Shown: positions 1 through 9,766, counted from the first letter of the stretch. The stretch is 64,000 bases of DNA from Enterococcus mundtii (GCF_002813755.1 NZ_CP018061.1:297001-361000), one strand, 5' to 3'. Translations and numbers: made by a program. The notes: a model not told the origin generated them from the sequence alone.

Positions 1-76
1 TGTTTACCGGTTGATGCTTTTTAGGTTGAGAGAAATAGCATTCAATAATGGCCGAAGAATCCAATGCTTATCTGAA

Positions 77-316
77 TTACTCAATCGCTTGCTTGACGAT
101 TTCTTGCCAAAAATGAAAATATTCCTCTTCTAAATCGATCGAATCAAGTTCATCCCAAGCAATAAAGCCCTCGTTTACATAAAAGCCATCTTCTGTCATC
201 TTTTTTTGAATCTTTCCTCTATAGTTTTCTCCCTTTTTTGTTTGGATCGTAATTTCTTGTTTGGCAATATAAGCAGTGATTATGACAGTTTCGAAATGAT
301 TCTTTACCATTGTCAT
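77..316 (-). CDS. small conserved protein downstream of YolD-like gene
   Basis: About 79 residues, not assigned to a family. The start chosen is the ATG at 316, because GGGAGG lies 8 bases upstream; the longer reading frame would overlap the preceding gene and has no ribosome site. The product is acidic at the C-terminus and has several beta-type stretches (VIITAYIA, EITIQTKKG, YRGKIQKK), resembling the second half of YolD-like proteins. Its 16-base spacing from the YolD-like gene and its placement after the UmuC homologue suggest it is the last gene of the SOS operon. Its function is unknown; it could be an accessory protein of the polymerase. Confidence 0.7.
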   Translation of the reverse strand: MTMVKNHFETVIITAYIAKQEITIQTKKGENYRGKIQKKMTEDGFYVNEGFIAWDELDSIDLEEEYFHFWQEIVKQAIE

Positions 317-332
317 CGGCAACGCCTCCCTT

Positions 333-842
333 TTAGTCATTTTCCTCTTCAAAAGCTTGATAAAATTCATCTTTGATCAATTGCAACTCAGCTTGTTGGT
401 TTGGCTTGTTCCAATCGATTGATCGGGAAACTTGTTCGTCATATGTCTTGTTGGTACTAAACTCAAACCATTTCATTTCTTGTTTCAAACCAACGTGACG
501 AATGTTCTCCCAGAGAATCTGGTACTGGTCAATCGTCAGATATTCTTCATCACATTCGCCTAAGAAAACGCCCTCGATATTTTCTCTATATCGACCAAAT
601 TCATCTTTTGTGTTTAATTGGATGGTCACTTTTTGTCGGTAGAGAAAGGACTGTAATAGTACTTGGTCGATTTCCTCTCTCGTCATTTGCAATTGGGGAG
701 GGAGGTCTTTTAAGGCGACTGCTGCATTTTCTTCGATCCCTTTAACTAGCTCATCCATGGCAAAAGCGGTTCCCCATTTCAAGCCAAAGGGGCGATCACG
801 GTATTCATTGTAATCGAGAAATTCTTTTTTCGTGCGTCGCAT
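333..842 (-). CDS. YolD-like family protein
   Basis: About 169 residues. The start is set at the ATG at 842 (MRRTKKEFLDYNEYRDRPFG), with GGTGA a few bases upstream, because homologues begin there. The N-terminal segment (DRPFGLKWGTAFAMDELVKG) is the YolD-like signature. The remainder is a beta-rich domain with a VTIQLNTKDEFGRYRENIEG stretch. In Bacillus, yolD-type genes are co-transcribed with a Y-family polymerase (UvrX/UmuC type), as here; a role as polymerase partner is inferred from that linkage. The gene overlaps the 3' end of the polymerase gene by 38 bases, so translational coupling is likely, and it should share the SOS promoter. Confidence 0.85.
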   Translation of the reverse strand: MRRTKKEFLDYNEYRDRPFGLKWGTAFAMDELVKGIEENAAVALKDLPPQLQMTREEIDQVLLQSFLYRQKVTIQLNTKDEFGRYRENIEGVFLGECDEEYLTIDQYQILWENIRHVGLKQEMKWFEFSTNKTYDEQVSRSIDWNKPNQQAELQLIKDEFYQAFEEEND

Positions 843-2196
843 GTCCCTCACCTTCAATACCAGCCATTCCGCCAGCATGACCGCCTACAAGCGAACTGCG
901 GGCGATTGCTCGACCACCTTCTAGTAAACTATGTGCATGGACGATTGCTTTAAATCCATATTTTTGTCGAATCTTATCCACGACAAAGTCAATCTTTGCC
1001 GCATTGACTTGCTCTTTAGGATCATCGAATAGATTCAATTGCAAGCCAGTCGCATAAACTAAGCGAGAACAGTTGACGCCGATACTTCGGATATCTTGCC
1101 GTTGATAATGTCGATCAAAAATCATCAATAGTGCTTCTGCTAAAACATGACTGGCATTGGTCGGCTCGATTTTCATCTGTTGGTGAAACCCAGTTTTTCC
1201 TGAAACATCTGTGTAGCCCAAAGAAAAGCCGACCCACAGACTAACTACTTGTGCTTTTGCTTCTTCTCGTCGTAAGCGTGTGCCTACTTGATCTGCCATT
1301 TCCTTGATCACGATTTCAATCTCTTCTCGGCGGGTATAGTCCTTATTGAGGATTTGACTATTTCCGATGCTTTTTGATTTAGGGGTGTAGACTTCACCAA
1401 GAAAGCTCCGATCGATTCCCCAGGCATGGGCATAAAGTTGTGTACCAATTACCCCCATTGCACTTTTTAAACGATAGTAATCCGCATGTGCAAGCTCATA
1501 GATGCTATGGATGTTCATTTTATTTAAACGAATCGCTGTTTTTCGACCGATCCCCCAAAAATCTGTCAGCTGAGGAATCCGCCAAAGTTTTTCAGGGACG
1601 TCTTCATAACGCCATTCGGCGATCATGTCTCGGGTATCCTTCGCTTCATTATCCAGAGCTAATTTTGCCAATAGTGGATTATCACCGATACCGATCGTGG
1701 TATAGATCCCTGTCTGGTCATAAACGTCTTGACGAATTTTTTTTGCAAGTGTCCGGGCATCAGGAGCATCGAACAAATTCAAACTATTTGTGATATCCAA
1801 AAAACTTTCGTCGACCGAATAGACATGATGGTTACTCTCGTCTGCATAGGTTTTATAAATCGCATTGATTTCTTTGTTCTTCTCCATATAATAAGCCATT
1901 CGTGGTGGGGCAATATATAGATCACTGGGATAAGGAAAGGGCAAATCACGCGCACGACTGATATTCGTGATCCCGTAGGCTTTTTTTGCAGCTGGACTAG
2001 AGGCAAGGATCAACCCGCTACCACGTTCTTCCCATGAATTTCCGGGGTACGACATAACAACTAGTTTGGTTGTTAAAGGGTCTAAACCAAGTGAGACACA
2101 TTCAACAGAAGCATAGAACGACTTACAATCAATACATAAAATATCTCTAGAAGGTTCTTTATGATAGTCAAATACAGGATTTTGATTTTTAAACAT
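805..2196 (-). CDS. Y-family DNA polymerase, UmuC/UvrX-like
   Basis: A translesion polymerase of about 463 residues. Near the N-terminus is the palm motif ILCIDCKSFYASVE, with the first metal-binding Asp, and YSVDESFLDIT supplies the second acidic pair. The helix-hairpin-helix segment WGIGRKTAIRLNKMNI follows, then the little-finger domain (TGFHQQMKIEPTN). The start at 2196 has GAGGTGA 5 bases upstream. The long C-terminal tail (GGHAGGMAGIEGEGH) overlaps the YolD gene. A LexA box sits inside the promoter, so the gene should be induced by DNA damage and give error-prone bypass. It is not DinB, which lacks this tail and the YolD linkage. Confidence 0.92.
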   Translation of the reverse strand: MFKNQNPVFDYHKEPSRDILCIDCKSFYASVECVSLGLDPLTTKLVVMSYPGNSWEERGSGLILASSPAAKKAYGITNISRARDLPFPYPSDLYIAPPRMAYYMEKNKEINAIYKTYADESNHHVYSVDESFLDITNSLNLFDAPDARTLAKKIRQDVYDQTGIYTTIGIGDNPLLAKLALDNEAKDTRDMIAEWRYEDVPEKLWRIPQLTDFWGIGRKTAIRLNKMNIHSIYELAHADYYRLKSAMGVIGTQLYAHAWGIDRSFLGEVYTPKSKSIGNSQILNKDYTRREEIEIVIKEMADQVGTRLRREEAKAQVVSLWVGFSLGYTDVSGKTGFHQQMKIEPTNASHVLAEALLMIFDRHYQRQDIRSIGVNCSRLVYATGLQLNLFDDPKEQVNAAKIDFVVDKIRQKYGFKAIVHAHSLLEGGRAIARSSLVGGHAGGMAGIEGEGHATHEKRISRLQ

Positions 2197-2217
2197 AACA
2201 GTCACCTCTTCTACATG

Positions 2218-2247
2218 ATTAGAACACACGTTCGCGTTTTTTGTCAA
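2218..2247 (-). promoter_or_regulatory. SOS promoter of the umuC-yolD operon
   Basis: Read on the minus strand: TTGACA (2247-2242), an 18-base spacer and TCTAAT (2223-2218), ending 21 bases before the ATG at 2196. The spacer contains a LexA-type box, so bound LexA would block polymerase directly. Confidence 0.8.
2221..2234 (-). promoter_or_regulatory. LexA (SOS) box
   Basis: CGAACGTGTGTTCT on the minus strand matches the Gram-positive SOS box CGAACRNRYGTTYC at 13 of 14 positions. It lies between the -35 and -10 elements of the polymerase promoter. Confidence 0.8.
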
Positions 2248-2330
2248 CGAAAAAATCAATAGGAACTTTAAAAAAACATCGGTCTTCTAAAGGATCATTA
2301 GCATAAAGAGAAAAAGATTTGAAAAAGTAG

Positions 2331-2359
2331 TTGACTTATTTCAGAAAGAAATCTATACT
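2331..2359 (+). promoter_or_regulatory. promoter of the aromatic amino acid operon
   Basis: TTGACT, a 17-base spacer and TATACT. It is followed about 35 bases later by the leader peptide ORF. Transcription diverges from the SOS operon. Confidence 0.8.
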
Positions 2360-2394
2360 TAAACCAATCTTAAATCAGTTTGGAGCGATTTCTT

Positions 2395-2451
2395 ATGAAA
2401 ATCACATTGAATTCACAACTGAATACGTATTACTTTAGCTATTTTAGATAG
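2395..2451 (+). CDS. Tyr/Phe-rich leader peptide of the aro operon
   Basis: An 18-residue ORF, MKITLNSQLNTYYFSYFR, with GGAG 9 bases before its ATG. Residues 12-17 are Tyr-Tyr-Phe-Ser-Tyr-Phe, five aromatic codons in six. It ends about 80 bases before the first of two Rho-independent terminators and about 300 bases before aroF. Ribosome stalling at these codons when charged tRNA-Tyr or tRNA-Phe is scarce would be the classical way to control the terminators; that mechanism is inferred from the arrangement. A second unbiased 18-codon ORF follows at 2462-2518, and a short inverted repeat TGCAAAC/GTTTGTA lies within it. Confidence 0.75.
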   Translation: MKITLNSQLNTYYFSYFR

Positions 2452-2530
2452 GTTTGTATTCATGACATTCATGGGTGCAAACACAACGTTTGTATCTATG
2501 ATGGCTAAGGATGTTTGAGATGACTTGTCC

Positions 2531-2563
2531 GCCACATAGATGAAAATCTATAGTGGCTTTTTT
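2531..2563 (+). terminator. leader terminator 1 (attenuator candidate)
   Basis: GCCAC-ATAGAT pairs with ATCTAT-A-GTGGC (one bulged A, GAAA loop) and is followed by six T. It lies inside the untranslated leader of aroF, not at an operon end. Confidence 0.8.
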
Positions 2564-2579
2564 GTTAGAATTGGTGAAG

Positions 2580-2614
2580 GCCCACTGTAGATTTGTCTAC
2601 GGCGGGCTTTTTTT
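2580..2614 (+). terminator. leader terminator 2 (attenuator candidate)
   Basis: A 12-pair stem with one A-C mismatch and a TTTG loop (GCCCACTGTAGA pairing with TCTACGGCGGGC), followed by seven T. It is only 16 bases after the first terminator. Tandem terminators in one leader suggest tight or two-step control of the operon. Confidence 0.82.
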
Positions 2615-2748
2615 ATACCTAACGAAAGGAGAACCACATCAGTTCATCTTCCAACGAGTTATTTTAAGTAAACAACGAACGATTTTCCATTGTCGATCAA
2701 GTGTTCAAACAGTGATAAAAAAATAAAAATAAAAAAGGATGTTATCTT

Positions 2749-3768
2749 ATGATTTTAATTATTAAACCAGGAATTGAAGTAAACCAACTAGAACCAGTAC
2801 TTTCACGTATCAAGGAAGAGGGCTTGGACGTTCAGATCAACCATGGCAAAGATCGTCTTGTTTTAGGATTGATCGGTGATCCAAAAATTATCCAAGGTGT
2901 ACCATTTGAAAGATACGACACGGTGGAGCGTGCAGTAAAAATCTCTAATACGTACAAACTGACTTCTCGAGAATTTCATCCGCAAGATACAGTCGTTGAT
3001 GTGGATGGTTTGAAAATCGGTGATGGTAGTTTTGTGACGATGGCTGGTCCTTGTTCAGTAGAAGGCGAAGAACAAATCATGGAAACTGCTCGTATGGCAA
3101 AAGCTGGTGGGGCAACAGTCCTACGTGGAGGAGCCTACAAACCTAGAACGTCACCCTACGCTTTCCAAGGATTAGGAGAAGAAGGACTGAAAATGATGCG
3201 TAAAGCAGCGGATCATTACGGCTTAAAAGTCATTACCGAAGTCATGGATGAAGCCCATATCGATGTCGTTTGCGAATACACAGATATCATTCAGATCGGC
3301 GCCAGAAATATGCAAAACTTTCGTCTATTAGAAGCTGTTGGGAAAACAGGAAAACCAATTGGCTTGAAACGCGGGATTTCAGGAACGATCGAAGAATGGT
3401 TGAACGCGGCGGAATACATTGCGGTACAAAACAATCCAAACATCATCTTTATCGAACGTGGTATTCGTACTTACGAAACAGCGACACGCAATACCTTCGA
3501 TCTAAGTGCTGTACCGATCATTAAAAAATTAAGTCATTTCCCGATCATCGTTGATCCAAGTCATGGTACAGGGGTTTGGGATCTCGTATCACCAATGGCA
3601 AGAGCCGGTGTTGCTAGTGGCGCAGATGGGATGATCGTAGAGATCCACCCTGATCCAATCCACGCATGGTCAGATGGACAGCAATCATTGAATGAAAAGA
3701 ACTACCTACGAATGATGGAAGAAGTCGAGATTTTAGTTGAAGCAATGAATAAAATCAAAGCCTTATAG
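2749..3768 (+). CDS. aroF: 3-deoxy-7-phosphoheptulonate synthase (DAHP synthase, type I beta)
   Basis: Condenses phosphoenolpyruvate and erythrose-4-phosphate, the first step of the shikimate pathway in the cytoplasm. The protein has 339 residues. A ferredoxin-like regulatory domain fills about residues 1-70 and the barrel follows, with AGPCSVE (near 98), [15 protein letters not shown] and IVDPSHGTG. There is no fused chorismate mutase. The ATG at 2749 has a modest AAGGA site 9 bases upstream. It is the first structural gene after the attenuator-like leader, so leader control sets flux into the whole pathway. N-terminal domains of this type mediate aromatic feedback in related enzymes; whether that holds here is not visible. 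Confidence 0.95.
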   Translation: MILIIKPGIEVNQLEPVLSRIKEEGLDVQINHGKDRLVLGLIGDPKIIQGVPFERYDTVERAVKISNTYKLTSREFHPQDTVVDVDGLKIGDGSFVTMAGPCSVEGEEQIMETARMAKAGGATVLRGGAYKPRTSPYAFQGLGEEGLKMMRKAADHYGLKVITEVMDEAHIDVVCEYTDIIQIGARNMQNFRLLEAVGKTGKPIGLKRGISGTIEEWLNAAEYIAVQNNPNIIFIERGIRTYETATRNTFDLSAVPIIKKLSHFPIIVDPSHGTGVWDLVSPMARAGVASGADGMIVEIHPDPIHAWSDGQQSLNEKNYLRMMEEVEILVEAMNKIKAL

Positions 3769-3782
3769 AAAAGAGGAGCGTC

Positions 3783-4847
3783 ATGTTAGAAGTTGTCTTA
3801 CCAGAAAAAAGCTATGAGATCATCATTGAACGAAATGCACTCGATCATGTGTCTGAGTGGATCGAAGGAATCTGGAAAAATAAAAAAATCGCGATTATCA
3901 GTGATACGAATGTTTTTCCGATATACGGCGAAAAAATTTGTCAACAGTTGCGGGCAAGCTACGAAGTCGTCCATTATGTTGTTTCAGCTGGGGAGAGCAG
4001 CAAATCATTCGACATGGCAGCTCACCTCTATGCGTTTTTAGCAGAAGAACAATTTACGCGTAGTGATGCGGTGATTGCGCTTGGAGGGGGAGTGATCGGC
4101 GATTTAGCCAGCTTCGTTGCTTCCACCTATATGCGAGGGATTTCATTTGTCCAGATCCCGACTTCCCTACTGGCACAGGTCGATTCAAGCATTGGAGGAA
4201 AAACAGCAATCAATGCACCCATGGCGAAAAATATGATTGGGACATTTGCACAACCAGACGGGGTATTGATCGATCCAGAGACGTTAATGACGTTATCAGA
4301 GCGTAGAATCCAAGAAGGGATCGCTGAGATCATCAAGTGTGGTGCAATCAGTGATGAAACGCTATGGCAAGATTTGGCAAAATTAACAGGAGTTGCTGAC
4401 TTACTGGCTAATAGTGAAAAAATCATTGAAAAGGCGTTGCGTGTGAAGAAACAAGTTGTTGAAGAAGATCAATTCGATAACGGGAATCGTTTGTTACTGA
4501 ACTTTGGCCATACGATCGGACATGCCATCGAAAATACTGCTGGTTATGGTCAGATCAGTCATGGCGAAGCCGTAGCGATCGGTATGGTGCAAATCACCAA
4601 ACAAGCCGAAAAGATGGGAAAATCACCAGTGGGCATCACTGCGCAATTGATCCAAATGATCGAAAAGTATCAGTTACCGATCAAGTACCAACCTTGGGAG
4701 GAGCAATCCCTTTATGATGCGATCACCCACGATAAAAAGGCACGTGGAAAGACATTGAAAATTATTTTATTAGATAAAATCGGACAAGCAAGAATCCAAG
4801 AAATTCCGCTTGAGTCCGTGAAAGACTATTTAAAGGAGGGGAACTAA
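3783..4847 (+). CDS. aroB: 3-dehydroquinate synthase
   Basis: Cyclises DAHP to 3-dehydroquinate using NAD and a divalent metal. The protein has 354 residues, normal for the family. It shows the glycine-rich NAD loop ALGGGVIGDLASFVAS (near residues 98-113), the substrate-binding segment QIPTSLLAQVDSSIGGKTAIN, and metal ligands in NFGHTIGHAIE with an upstream Glu in QEGIAEIIKCG. GAGGAG precedes the ATG, 15 bases after aroF, and its TAA touches the ATG of aroC, indicating translational coupling within the operon. Confidence 0.96.
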   Translation: MLEVVLPEKSYEIIIERNALDHVSEWIEGIWKNKKIAIISDTNVFPIYGEKICQQLRASYEVVHYVVSAGESSKSFDMAAHLYAFLAEEQFTRSDAVIALGGGVIGDLASFVASTYMRGISFVQIPTSLLAQVDSSIGGKTAINAPMAKNMIGTFAQPDGVLIDPETLMTLSERRIQEGIAEIIKCGAISDETLWQDLAKLTGVADLLANSEKIIEKALRVKKQVVEEDQFDNGNRLLLNFGHTIGHAIENTAGYGQISHGEAVAIGMVQITKQAEKMGKSPVGITAQLIQMIEKYQLPIKYQPWEEQSLYDAITHDKKARGKTLKIILLDKIGQARIQEIPLESVKDYLKEGN

Positions 4848-6014
4848 ATGCGTTTTTTAACAGCAGGAGAATCTCATGGTCCACAGTTAACTGCCATTAT
4901 TGAAGGTATCCCGGCAGGTTTAGAAGTTTCACTTGAAAAAATCAATGAAGATCTTGCGAGACGACAAGGGGGGTACGGTCGTGGTGGCAGAATGAAGATC
5001 GAGAAAGATCGTGTCCAAATCACCTCAGGTATTCGACATGGTAAAACGCTTGGTTCGCCAATCACAATGATCGTGGAGAATAAAGACTGGAAGAATTGGC
5101 AAACGGTGATGTCAGCCGAGCCAATCGAAGAAAAACATGTCACACGTCGTCGAGTAGCCAAACCTCGTCCAGGACATGCGGATCTAGTTGGTGGAATGAA
5201 ATACCAACATCAAGATCTTAGGAATGTGTTAGAACGGTCTTCAGCTAGAGAAACGACCATGCGTGTAGCAATCGGCTCTTTAGCAAAACAGATCCTAGCA
5301 GCACTAGATATTGAAATTGCCAGTCACGTAGCAGTTCTTGGAGGGGTCAAAGCAACGATTCCTGAAGTGCTACCTGTGGCGGTGATCAAGGAAAAAACAA
5401 CGATCTCCGAAGTCAATATGGTAGACCTTGAGATCGAAGAACAAGTCAAAACATTGATCGATGAGACGAAAAAAGCAGGTGATACCTTAGGTGGTGTCGT
5501 CGAAGTCCGGGTTGAAAATGTACCGGCTGGTTTGGGTAGTTATGTCCAATGGGATAAAAAATTAGATGGAAAATTAGCACAAGCCATGCTGAGTATCAAT
5601 GCCTTCAAAGGGGTAGAATTTGGGATCGGTTTTGATGCAGCGACTTTACCAGGTTCTAAAGTTATGGATGAAATCACCTGGGATCAAGAACAAGGCTACC
5701 GCCGGACAACCAATCATTTAGGTGGATTTGAAGGTGGGATGACAAATGGGGAACAAATCATCGTTCGTGGTGTGATGAAACCGATCCCTACACTTTACAA
5801 GCCGTTGATGAGTGTGGATATCGACACGAAAGAAGCCTATAAAGCAAGTGTCGAACGTTCCGACAGTACCGCTGTACCAGCAGCTTCTGTGGTGGCTGAA
5901 CACGTCATTGCAACAGCACTTGCCGTGGAGATCCTTGAACATTTCCCAGCGGATAACATGAGTGAGCTGAAAAAATCTGTTGCCAGTCATCGGCAGATGA
6001 TCCAAGACTTTTAG
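4848..6014 (+). CDS. aroC: chorismate synthase
   Basis: Converts EPSP to chorismate with reduced FMN as cofactor. The protein has 388 residues. It shows the N-terminal GESHGP motif, [23 protein letters not shown], the signature [14 protein letters not shown], and [11 protein letters not shown]. The start codon follows the aroB stop directly (TAAATG), with GGAGGGGAAC overlapping the end of aroB as ribosome site. It is placed between aroB and tyrA, so its product is handed to the tyrosine and phenylalanine branches encoded downstream. Confidence 0.96.
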   Translation: MRFLTAGESHGPQLTAIIEGIPAGLEVSLEKINEDLARRQGGYGRGGRMKIEKDRVQITSGIRHGKTLGSPITMIVENKDWKNWQTVMSAEPIEEKHVTRRRVAKPRPGHADLVGGMKYQHQDLRNVLERSSARETTMRVAIGSLAKQILAALDIEIASHVAVLGGVKATIPEVLPVAVIKEKTTISEVNMVDLEIEEQVKTLIDETKKAGDTLGGVVEVRVENVPAGLGSYVQWDKKLDGKLAQAMLSINAFKGVEFGIGFDAATLPGSKVMDEITWDQEQGYRRTTNHLGGFEGGMTNGEQIIVRGVMKPIPTLYKPLMSVDIDTKEAYKASVERSDSTAVPAASVVAEHVIATALAVEILEHFPADNMSELKKSVASHRQMIQDF

Positions 6015-6027
6015 TGAGGAGACTGAT

Positions 6028-7107
6028 ATGAAGAAAAAGGTATTTGTCTTAGGTTTAGGTCTGATTGGTGCTTCGCTTTGCCGAGCCATCAAAGGATCGA
6101 ATGTGACTCTTTATGGATGGGATCATTCAGCAGAAACAAGAAAAATTGCAGAAGAAGTCCAATTAGTGGATCATCTGGTGTCTGGGATCGAAGAAGCAAG
6201 TCAAATGGATGTTATTTTATTAGCGGTTCCTGTACAAGTTAGTTTGGACTATTTGCAACAATTAGCGACACTTCCGCTAAAGGAAACTGTATTGGTCAGT
6301 GATACTGGCAGTACGAAAGCAGCAATCATGACAGCGGCTAAGGAATTACCTTTTACTTTTATTGGTGGACACCCAATGGCAGGCTCGCATAAATCTGGAG
6401 TAAAAGCCGGCAATCCTAATTTGTTCGAGGAAGCTTATTATATATTGACCAATGATCATGAGAGTGATCGTGTAGCTGAACTGATGGAACTATTAGAACC
6501 GACTCGAGCAAAATTTGTATTGATGGAAGCCAAAAATCATGACGAGATCGTCGGCGTTTTAAGCCATTTGCCTCATATCGTGGCTGCTGGTTTAGTGCAA
6601 ACCAGTGATGAACTCAATCAAAAACATCCAAGAGCCTCCCAACTTGCAGCCGGAGGGTTTCGAGATATTACGCGTATTGCTTCTTCTGATCCAAAAATGT
6701 GGACAGATATCTTATTAACGAATCAAGAAATCATGCTGTCTTTACTAGAAGAATGGCAATCCTCCATGGAAACATTGAAAACACAACTTGCGAGAAATGA
6801 TGAAGAGGCCATTTATCGATTTTTTGCACAAGCGAAGCAAACAAGGGATCAGTTGCCGAAGAAACGACAAGGAACGATTCCAGCGTTCTATGATCTATAC
6901 GTTGATATTCCGGATATTTCCGGTGCAGTTGCTAAGGTGACAACGGCTTTGAGCCAAGCAGATATTTCAATCATCAATCTAAAAATACAAGAAACTAGAG
7001 AAGATATTTTCGGAGTCCTTGAATTGTCCTTCAAAAATCAAACCGATTTAGAAAAAGGACAAGCATTGATTCAAGCGGAAAATTTTCACTGTTGGATCAG
7101 GAGTTGA
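6028..7107 (+). CDS. tyrA: prephenate dehydrogenase with C-terminal ACT domain
   Basis: Oxidatively decarboxylates prephenate to 4-hydroxyphenylpyruvate for tyrosine. The protein has 359 residues. The NAD-binding motif GLGLIGASL is at residues 8-16, the catalytic His-containing segment [13 protein letters not shown] is near 111-123, and [11 protein letters not shown] follows. A C-terminal ACT domain (about 290-359, starting [20 protein letters not shown]) probably gives feedback by tyrosine. GAGGAG precedes the ATG, 13 bases after aroC. No chorismate mutase domain is present here or elsewhere in the operon, so that activity must be encoded elsewhere. Confidence 0.94.
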   Translation: MKKKVFVLGLGLIGASLCRAIKGSNVTLYGWDHSAETRKIAEEVQLVDHLVSGIEEASQMDVILLAVPVQVSLDYLQQLATLPLKETVLVSDTGSTKAAIMTAAKELPFTFIGGHPMAGSHKSGVKAGNPNLFEEAYYILTNDHESDRVAELMELLEPTRAKFVLMEAKNHDEIVGVLSHLPHIVAAGLVQTSDELNQKHPRASQLAAGGFRDITRIASSDPKMWTDILLTNQEIMLSLLEEWQSSMETLKTQLARNDEEAIYRFFAQAKQTRDQLPKKRQGTIPAFYDLYVDIPDISGAVAKVTTALSQADISIINLKIQETREDIFGVLELSFKNQTDLEKGQALIQAENFHCWIRS

Positions 7108-7111
7108 GACA

Positions 7112-8395
7112 ATGCAATTACTTAATGCTACACATGGGATCAAAGGTGAGCTAACGGTTCCAGCAGATAAATCGATTTCTCATCGCAGCATCATGTTTGG
7201 TGCAATCAGTCATGGAAAAACGACGATAACGAACTTTTTAAAAGCAGAAGATTGCTTGAGTACGATGTCCATATTTAGACAATTAGGTGTGAGAATAGAA
7301 GAGGAAGAAGAGAAAATCCATGTTTATGGTTATGGCGTAGAGGGATTACAAACACCAACAGAACGTTTAGATGCAGGTAATTCTGGTACAACGATCCGTT
7401 TACTTTTAGGGATTTTAGCTGGAAGTAAGATTTCGGCAGAAGTGTCTGGAGATGACTCGTTGAATCGTCGCCCGATGGGGAGAGTGATGAATCCTTTACG
7501 TGAAATGGGTGCAGATCTTAAAGGGATCGAACATCCAGATCTACCACCTTTACGAGTGACTGGTGGGCCTTTGAAACCAATCGAATATGAGATGCCGATT
7601 GCCAGTGCGCAAGTCAAATCAGCGATTTTATTCGCGGCACTTCAAGCAGATGGTGAGACAACGATCATCGAAAAAGAACGCTCACGGAATCATACAGAAG
7701 AAATGATCAAACAATTTGGTGGAGAAATCAGAGTAGAAGATAAAGTGATCACACTTGCTGGCGGACAACGGTTAGTTGGACAAAACGTGGCGGTACCTGG
7801 GGATATTTCGTCAGCAGCCTTTTATCTAGTCGCAGCAAGTATTTTGCCAGATAGTGAAGTCTTATTGAAACAAGTAGGAATCAATCCAACACGAACAGGG
7901 ATTTTAGATGTATTGATCGAAATGGGGGCTTCGATCCAAGAAATGCAAATCGATCAACAAAATCAAGCGGCTGACTTAATGGTACGTTCTGCCAACTTGC
8001 AGGCGTGTACGATCGAAGGAGAAATCATTCCTCGCTTGATCGATGAATTACCGATTTTGGCATTAGCTGCAACACAAGCACAAGGCACGACGATCATTCG
8101 GGACGCACAAGAATTAAAAGTGAAAGAAACAAATCGCATCGATGCGACAGCGGAAGAATTGATAAAAATGGGCGCAAACATCGAAACAACAGATGATGGG
8201 CTGATCATTCATGGTCCGACACCTTTGCATGGGGCAATTGTTGACAGTCATGGGGATCATCGCATTGGCATGATGTTACAGATTGCCGCATTATTGACCG
8301 ATGAGCCAGTTGAATTGAACCATCCAGAAGCGGTAAATATTTCTTATCCTGACTTCTTCACTGATCTAGCTGGTCTGATCAAGGAGAAAAACTAA
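7112..8395 (+). CDS. aroA: 3-phosphoshikimate 1-carboxyvinyltransferase (EPSP synthase)
   Basis: Transfers enolpyruvyl from PEP to shikimate-3-phosphate. The protein has 427 residues and the two-domain family layout. It shows the N-terminal [10 protein letters not shown], the signature [38 protein letters not shown], and near the C-terminus [11 protein letters not shown]. The gene starts 4 bases after tyrA and shares one base with aroK (TAATG), so translation is coupled. Position and length are normal for an enterococcal aro operon. Confidence 0.96.
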   Translation: MQLLNATHGIKGELTVPADKSISHRSIMFGAISHGKTTITNFLKAEDCLSTMSIFRQLGVRIEEEEEKIHVYGYGVEGLQTPTERLDAGNSGTTIRLLLGILAGSKISAEVSGDDSLNRRPMGRVMNPLREMGADLKGIEHPDLPPLRVTGGPLKPIEYEMPIASAQVKSAILFAALQADGETTIIEKERSRNHTEEMIKQFGGEIRVEDKVITLAGGQRLVGQNVAVPGDISSAAFYLVAASILPDSEVLLKQVGINPTRTGILDVLIEMGASIQEMQIDQQNQAADLMVRSANLQACTIEGEIIPRLIDELPILALAATQAQGTTIIRDAQELKVKETNRIDATAEELIKMGANIETTDDGLIIHGPTPLHGAIVDSHGDHRIGMMLQIAALLTDEPVELNHPEAVNISYPDFFTDLAGLIKEKN

Positions 8396-8901
8396 TGGCT
8401 GCAATTGTGCTGATTGGTTTTATGGGCGCCGGTAAAACAACGATCAGTCGCAAGCTTTCTATGCAGTTAAAGAAACCATTGATCGATATGGATACAAAAC
8501 TAGTCGAGGAGTTTGGCTGTTCGATCAGTCAGTATTTTGAATTACATGGCGAAGCTGCCTTTCGACAGGAAGAAACGAAGCTACTGAAAAACTCATTGCA
8601 AGAAGAAGCGATCATTGCGACAGGTGGGGGAGTTATCCTACAAGAAGAAAATCAACGACTGCTGACAGATCATCTGGTGGTTTACTTAAAAGCTGATCCC
8701 GATCTTTTGATCAAACGTATCCGCCAAGATCACAAACAAGCCCGTCCGTTGGCACTCGATAAAGATGATACAGAGTTAAAAGAATTATTTTTTTCGCGGA
8801 AAAAACACTATGAAACATTAGCAGATCTTACGATAGAAACAACTGGTAAATCACCAGCAGAAGTTGTCTCAGAAATCATAAAGCAGGTGATGAATCGATG
8901 A
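8395..8901 (+). CDS. aroK: shikimate kinase
   Basis: Phosphorylates shikimate with ATP. The protein has 168 residues. It shows the Walker A loop GFMGAGKTT at residues 8-16, shikimate-binding DMD (near 32-34), FRQEE, and the TGGGVIL segment. The lid arginine lies in DHKQARPLALD. The ATG overlaps the aroA stop by one base and the gene overlaps pheA by four (ATGA). Note that dehydroquinase and shikimate dehydrogenase are not in this window, so the pathway is completed by genes elsewhere. Confidence 0.94.
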   Translation: MAAIVLIGFMGAGKTTISRKLSMQLKKPLIDMDTKLVEEFGCSISQYFELHGEAAFRQEETKLLKNSLQEEAIIATGGGVILQEENQRLLTDHLVVYLKADPDLLIKRIRQDHKQARPLALDKDDTELKELFFSRKKHYETLADLTIETTGKSPAEVVSEIIKQVMNR

Positions 8902-9764
8902 AAATTGGTTATCTAGGCCCAAAAGGTTCCTTCACATATAGTGCAGTAAAGAATTATTTCAACGAAGGCGATTGGTCTCCGTATCAAGCTTTAACAAATT
9001 TGATTGATGCCCAGATCAACGATGCGATCGATTATGCGATGGTACCGATCGAGAATTCCATCGAAGGTTCTGTATTGCCCACATTAGACCATGTCTATGA
9101 AACCTTACCAACGATCCAAGGAGAAATCGTTTTACCAATCAAGCAACAATTGATGGTACATCCTAAGCATCAACAGATGTGGCAAGAGGTAACAAAAATC
9201 TGTAGTCATCCGCAAGCGTTGGCACAATCGCAAGTATTTTTGAAGCAACAGTTCCCTGACGTGGAAATCGAGCAAATGGGTTCGACTGCCCAAGGTGCCC
9301 AACAAGTTGCCGAGCATCCTGAACAAAAAATCGCGGCAATCGGACCTAAAGAAGCTGCGGAACAGTTTGGTTTGACCATCGTTCAGCAAGATATCCAATC
9401 GATCCGCAACAATGAAACCCGTTTTTGGCTACTAGGTTCCTCACCGATGTCATCTCAATTACCAGTCAGTACTTACAAAGCAACGCTATTTGTAGACTTG
9501 CCAGAAAATCGCCCAGGTGCGTTATATCAAGTACTTGCGGTGTTTGCAGAACAAAAACTTAATTTGACCAAAATCGAGTCTAGACCGCAAAAAACCTCGT
9601 TAGGTGAATACTTTTTCGTGATCGAAGTAGAGATTGAACAGGCAGATACAAAATTGAACGAAGCAATCAAACTACTGGAACAGCGAGCATTTCCGGTCCA
9701 ATTGATCGGAGAATATCCAGTGTACCGTAGCCGTGAGGATAAAAAAGCGACATACAGAAAATAA
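8898..9764 (+). CDS. pheA: prephenate dehydratase
   Basis: Converts prephenate to phenylpyruvate for phenylalanine. The protein has 288 residues. The periplasmic-binding-like catalytic region begins MKIGYLGPKGSFTY, with VPIENSIEGSV, and ends at the conserved NETRFWLLG. An ACT domain follows (about 195-275) with the Phe-binding KIESRP segment, implying feedback by phenylalanine. It is the last gene of the operon: it overlaps aroK by 4 bases and is followed by a clear terminator. There is no fused chorismate mutase, unlike the enteric PheA. Confidence 0.95.
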   Translation: MKIGYLGPKGSFTYSAVKNYFNEGDWSPYQALTNLIDAQINDAIDYAMVPIENSIEGSVLPTLDHVYETLPTIQGEIVLPIKQQLMVHPKHQQMWQEVTKICSHPQALAQSQVFLKQQFPDVEIEQMGSTAQGAQQVAEHPEQKIAAIGPKEAAEQFGLTIVQQDIQSIRNNETRFWLLGSSPMSSQLPVSTYKATLFVDLPENRPGALYQVLAVFAEQKLNLTKIESRPQKTSLGEYFFVIEVEIEQADTKLNEAIKLLEQRAFPVQLIGEYPVYRSREDKKATYRK

Positions 9765-9766
9765 AT

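Noticed and set aside
2451..2620. T-box riboswitch in the aro leader
   Set aside because: No AGGGTGGNACCGCG-type T-box sequence or specifier-loop layout was found; the leader peptide and simple terminators explain the region better.
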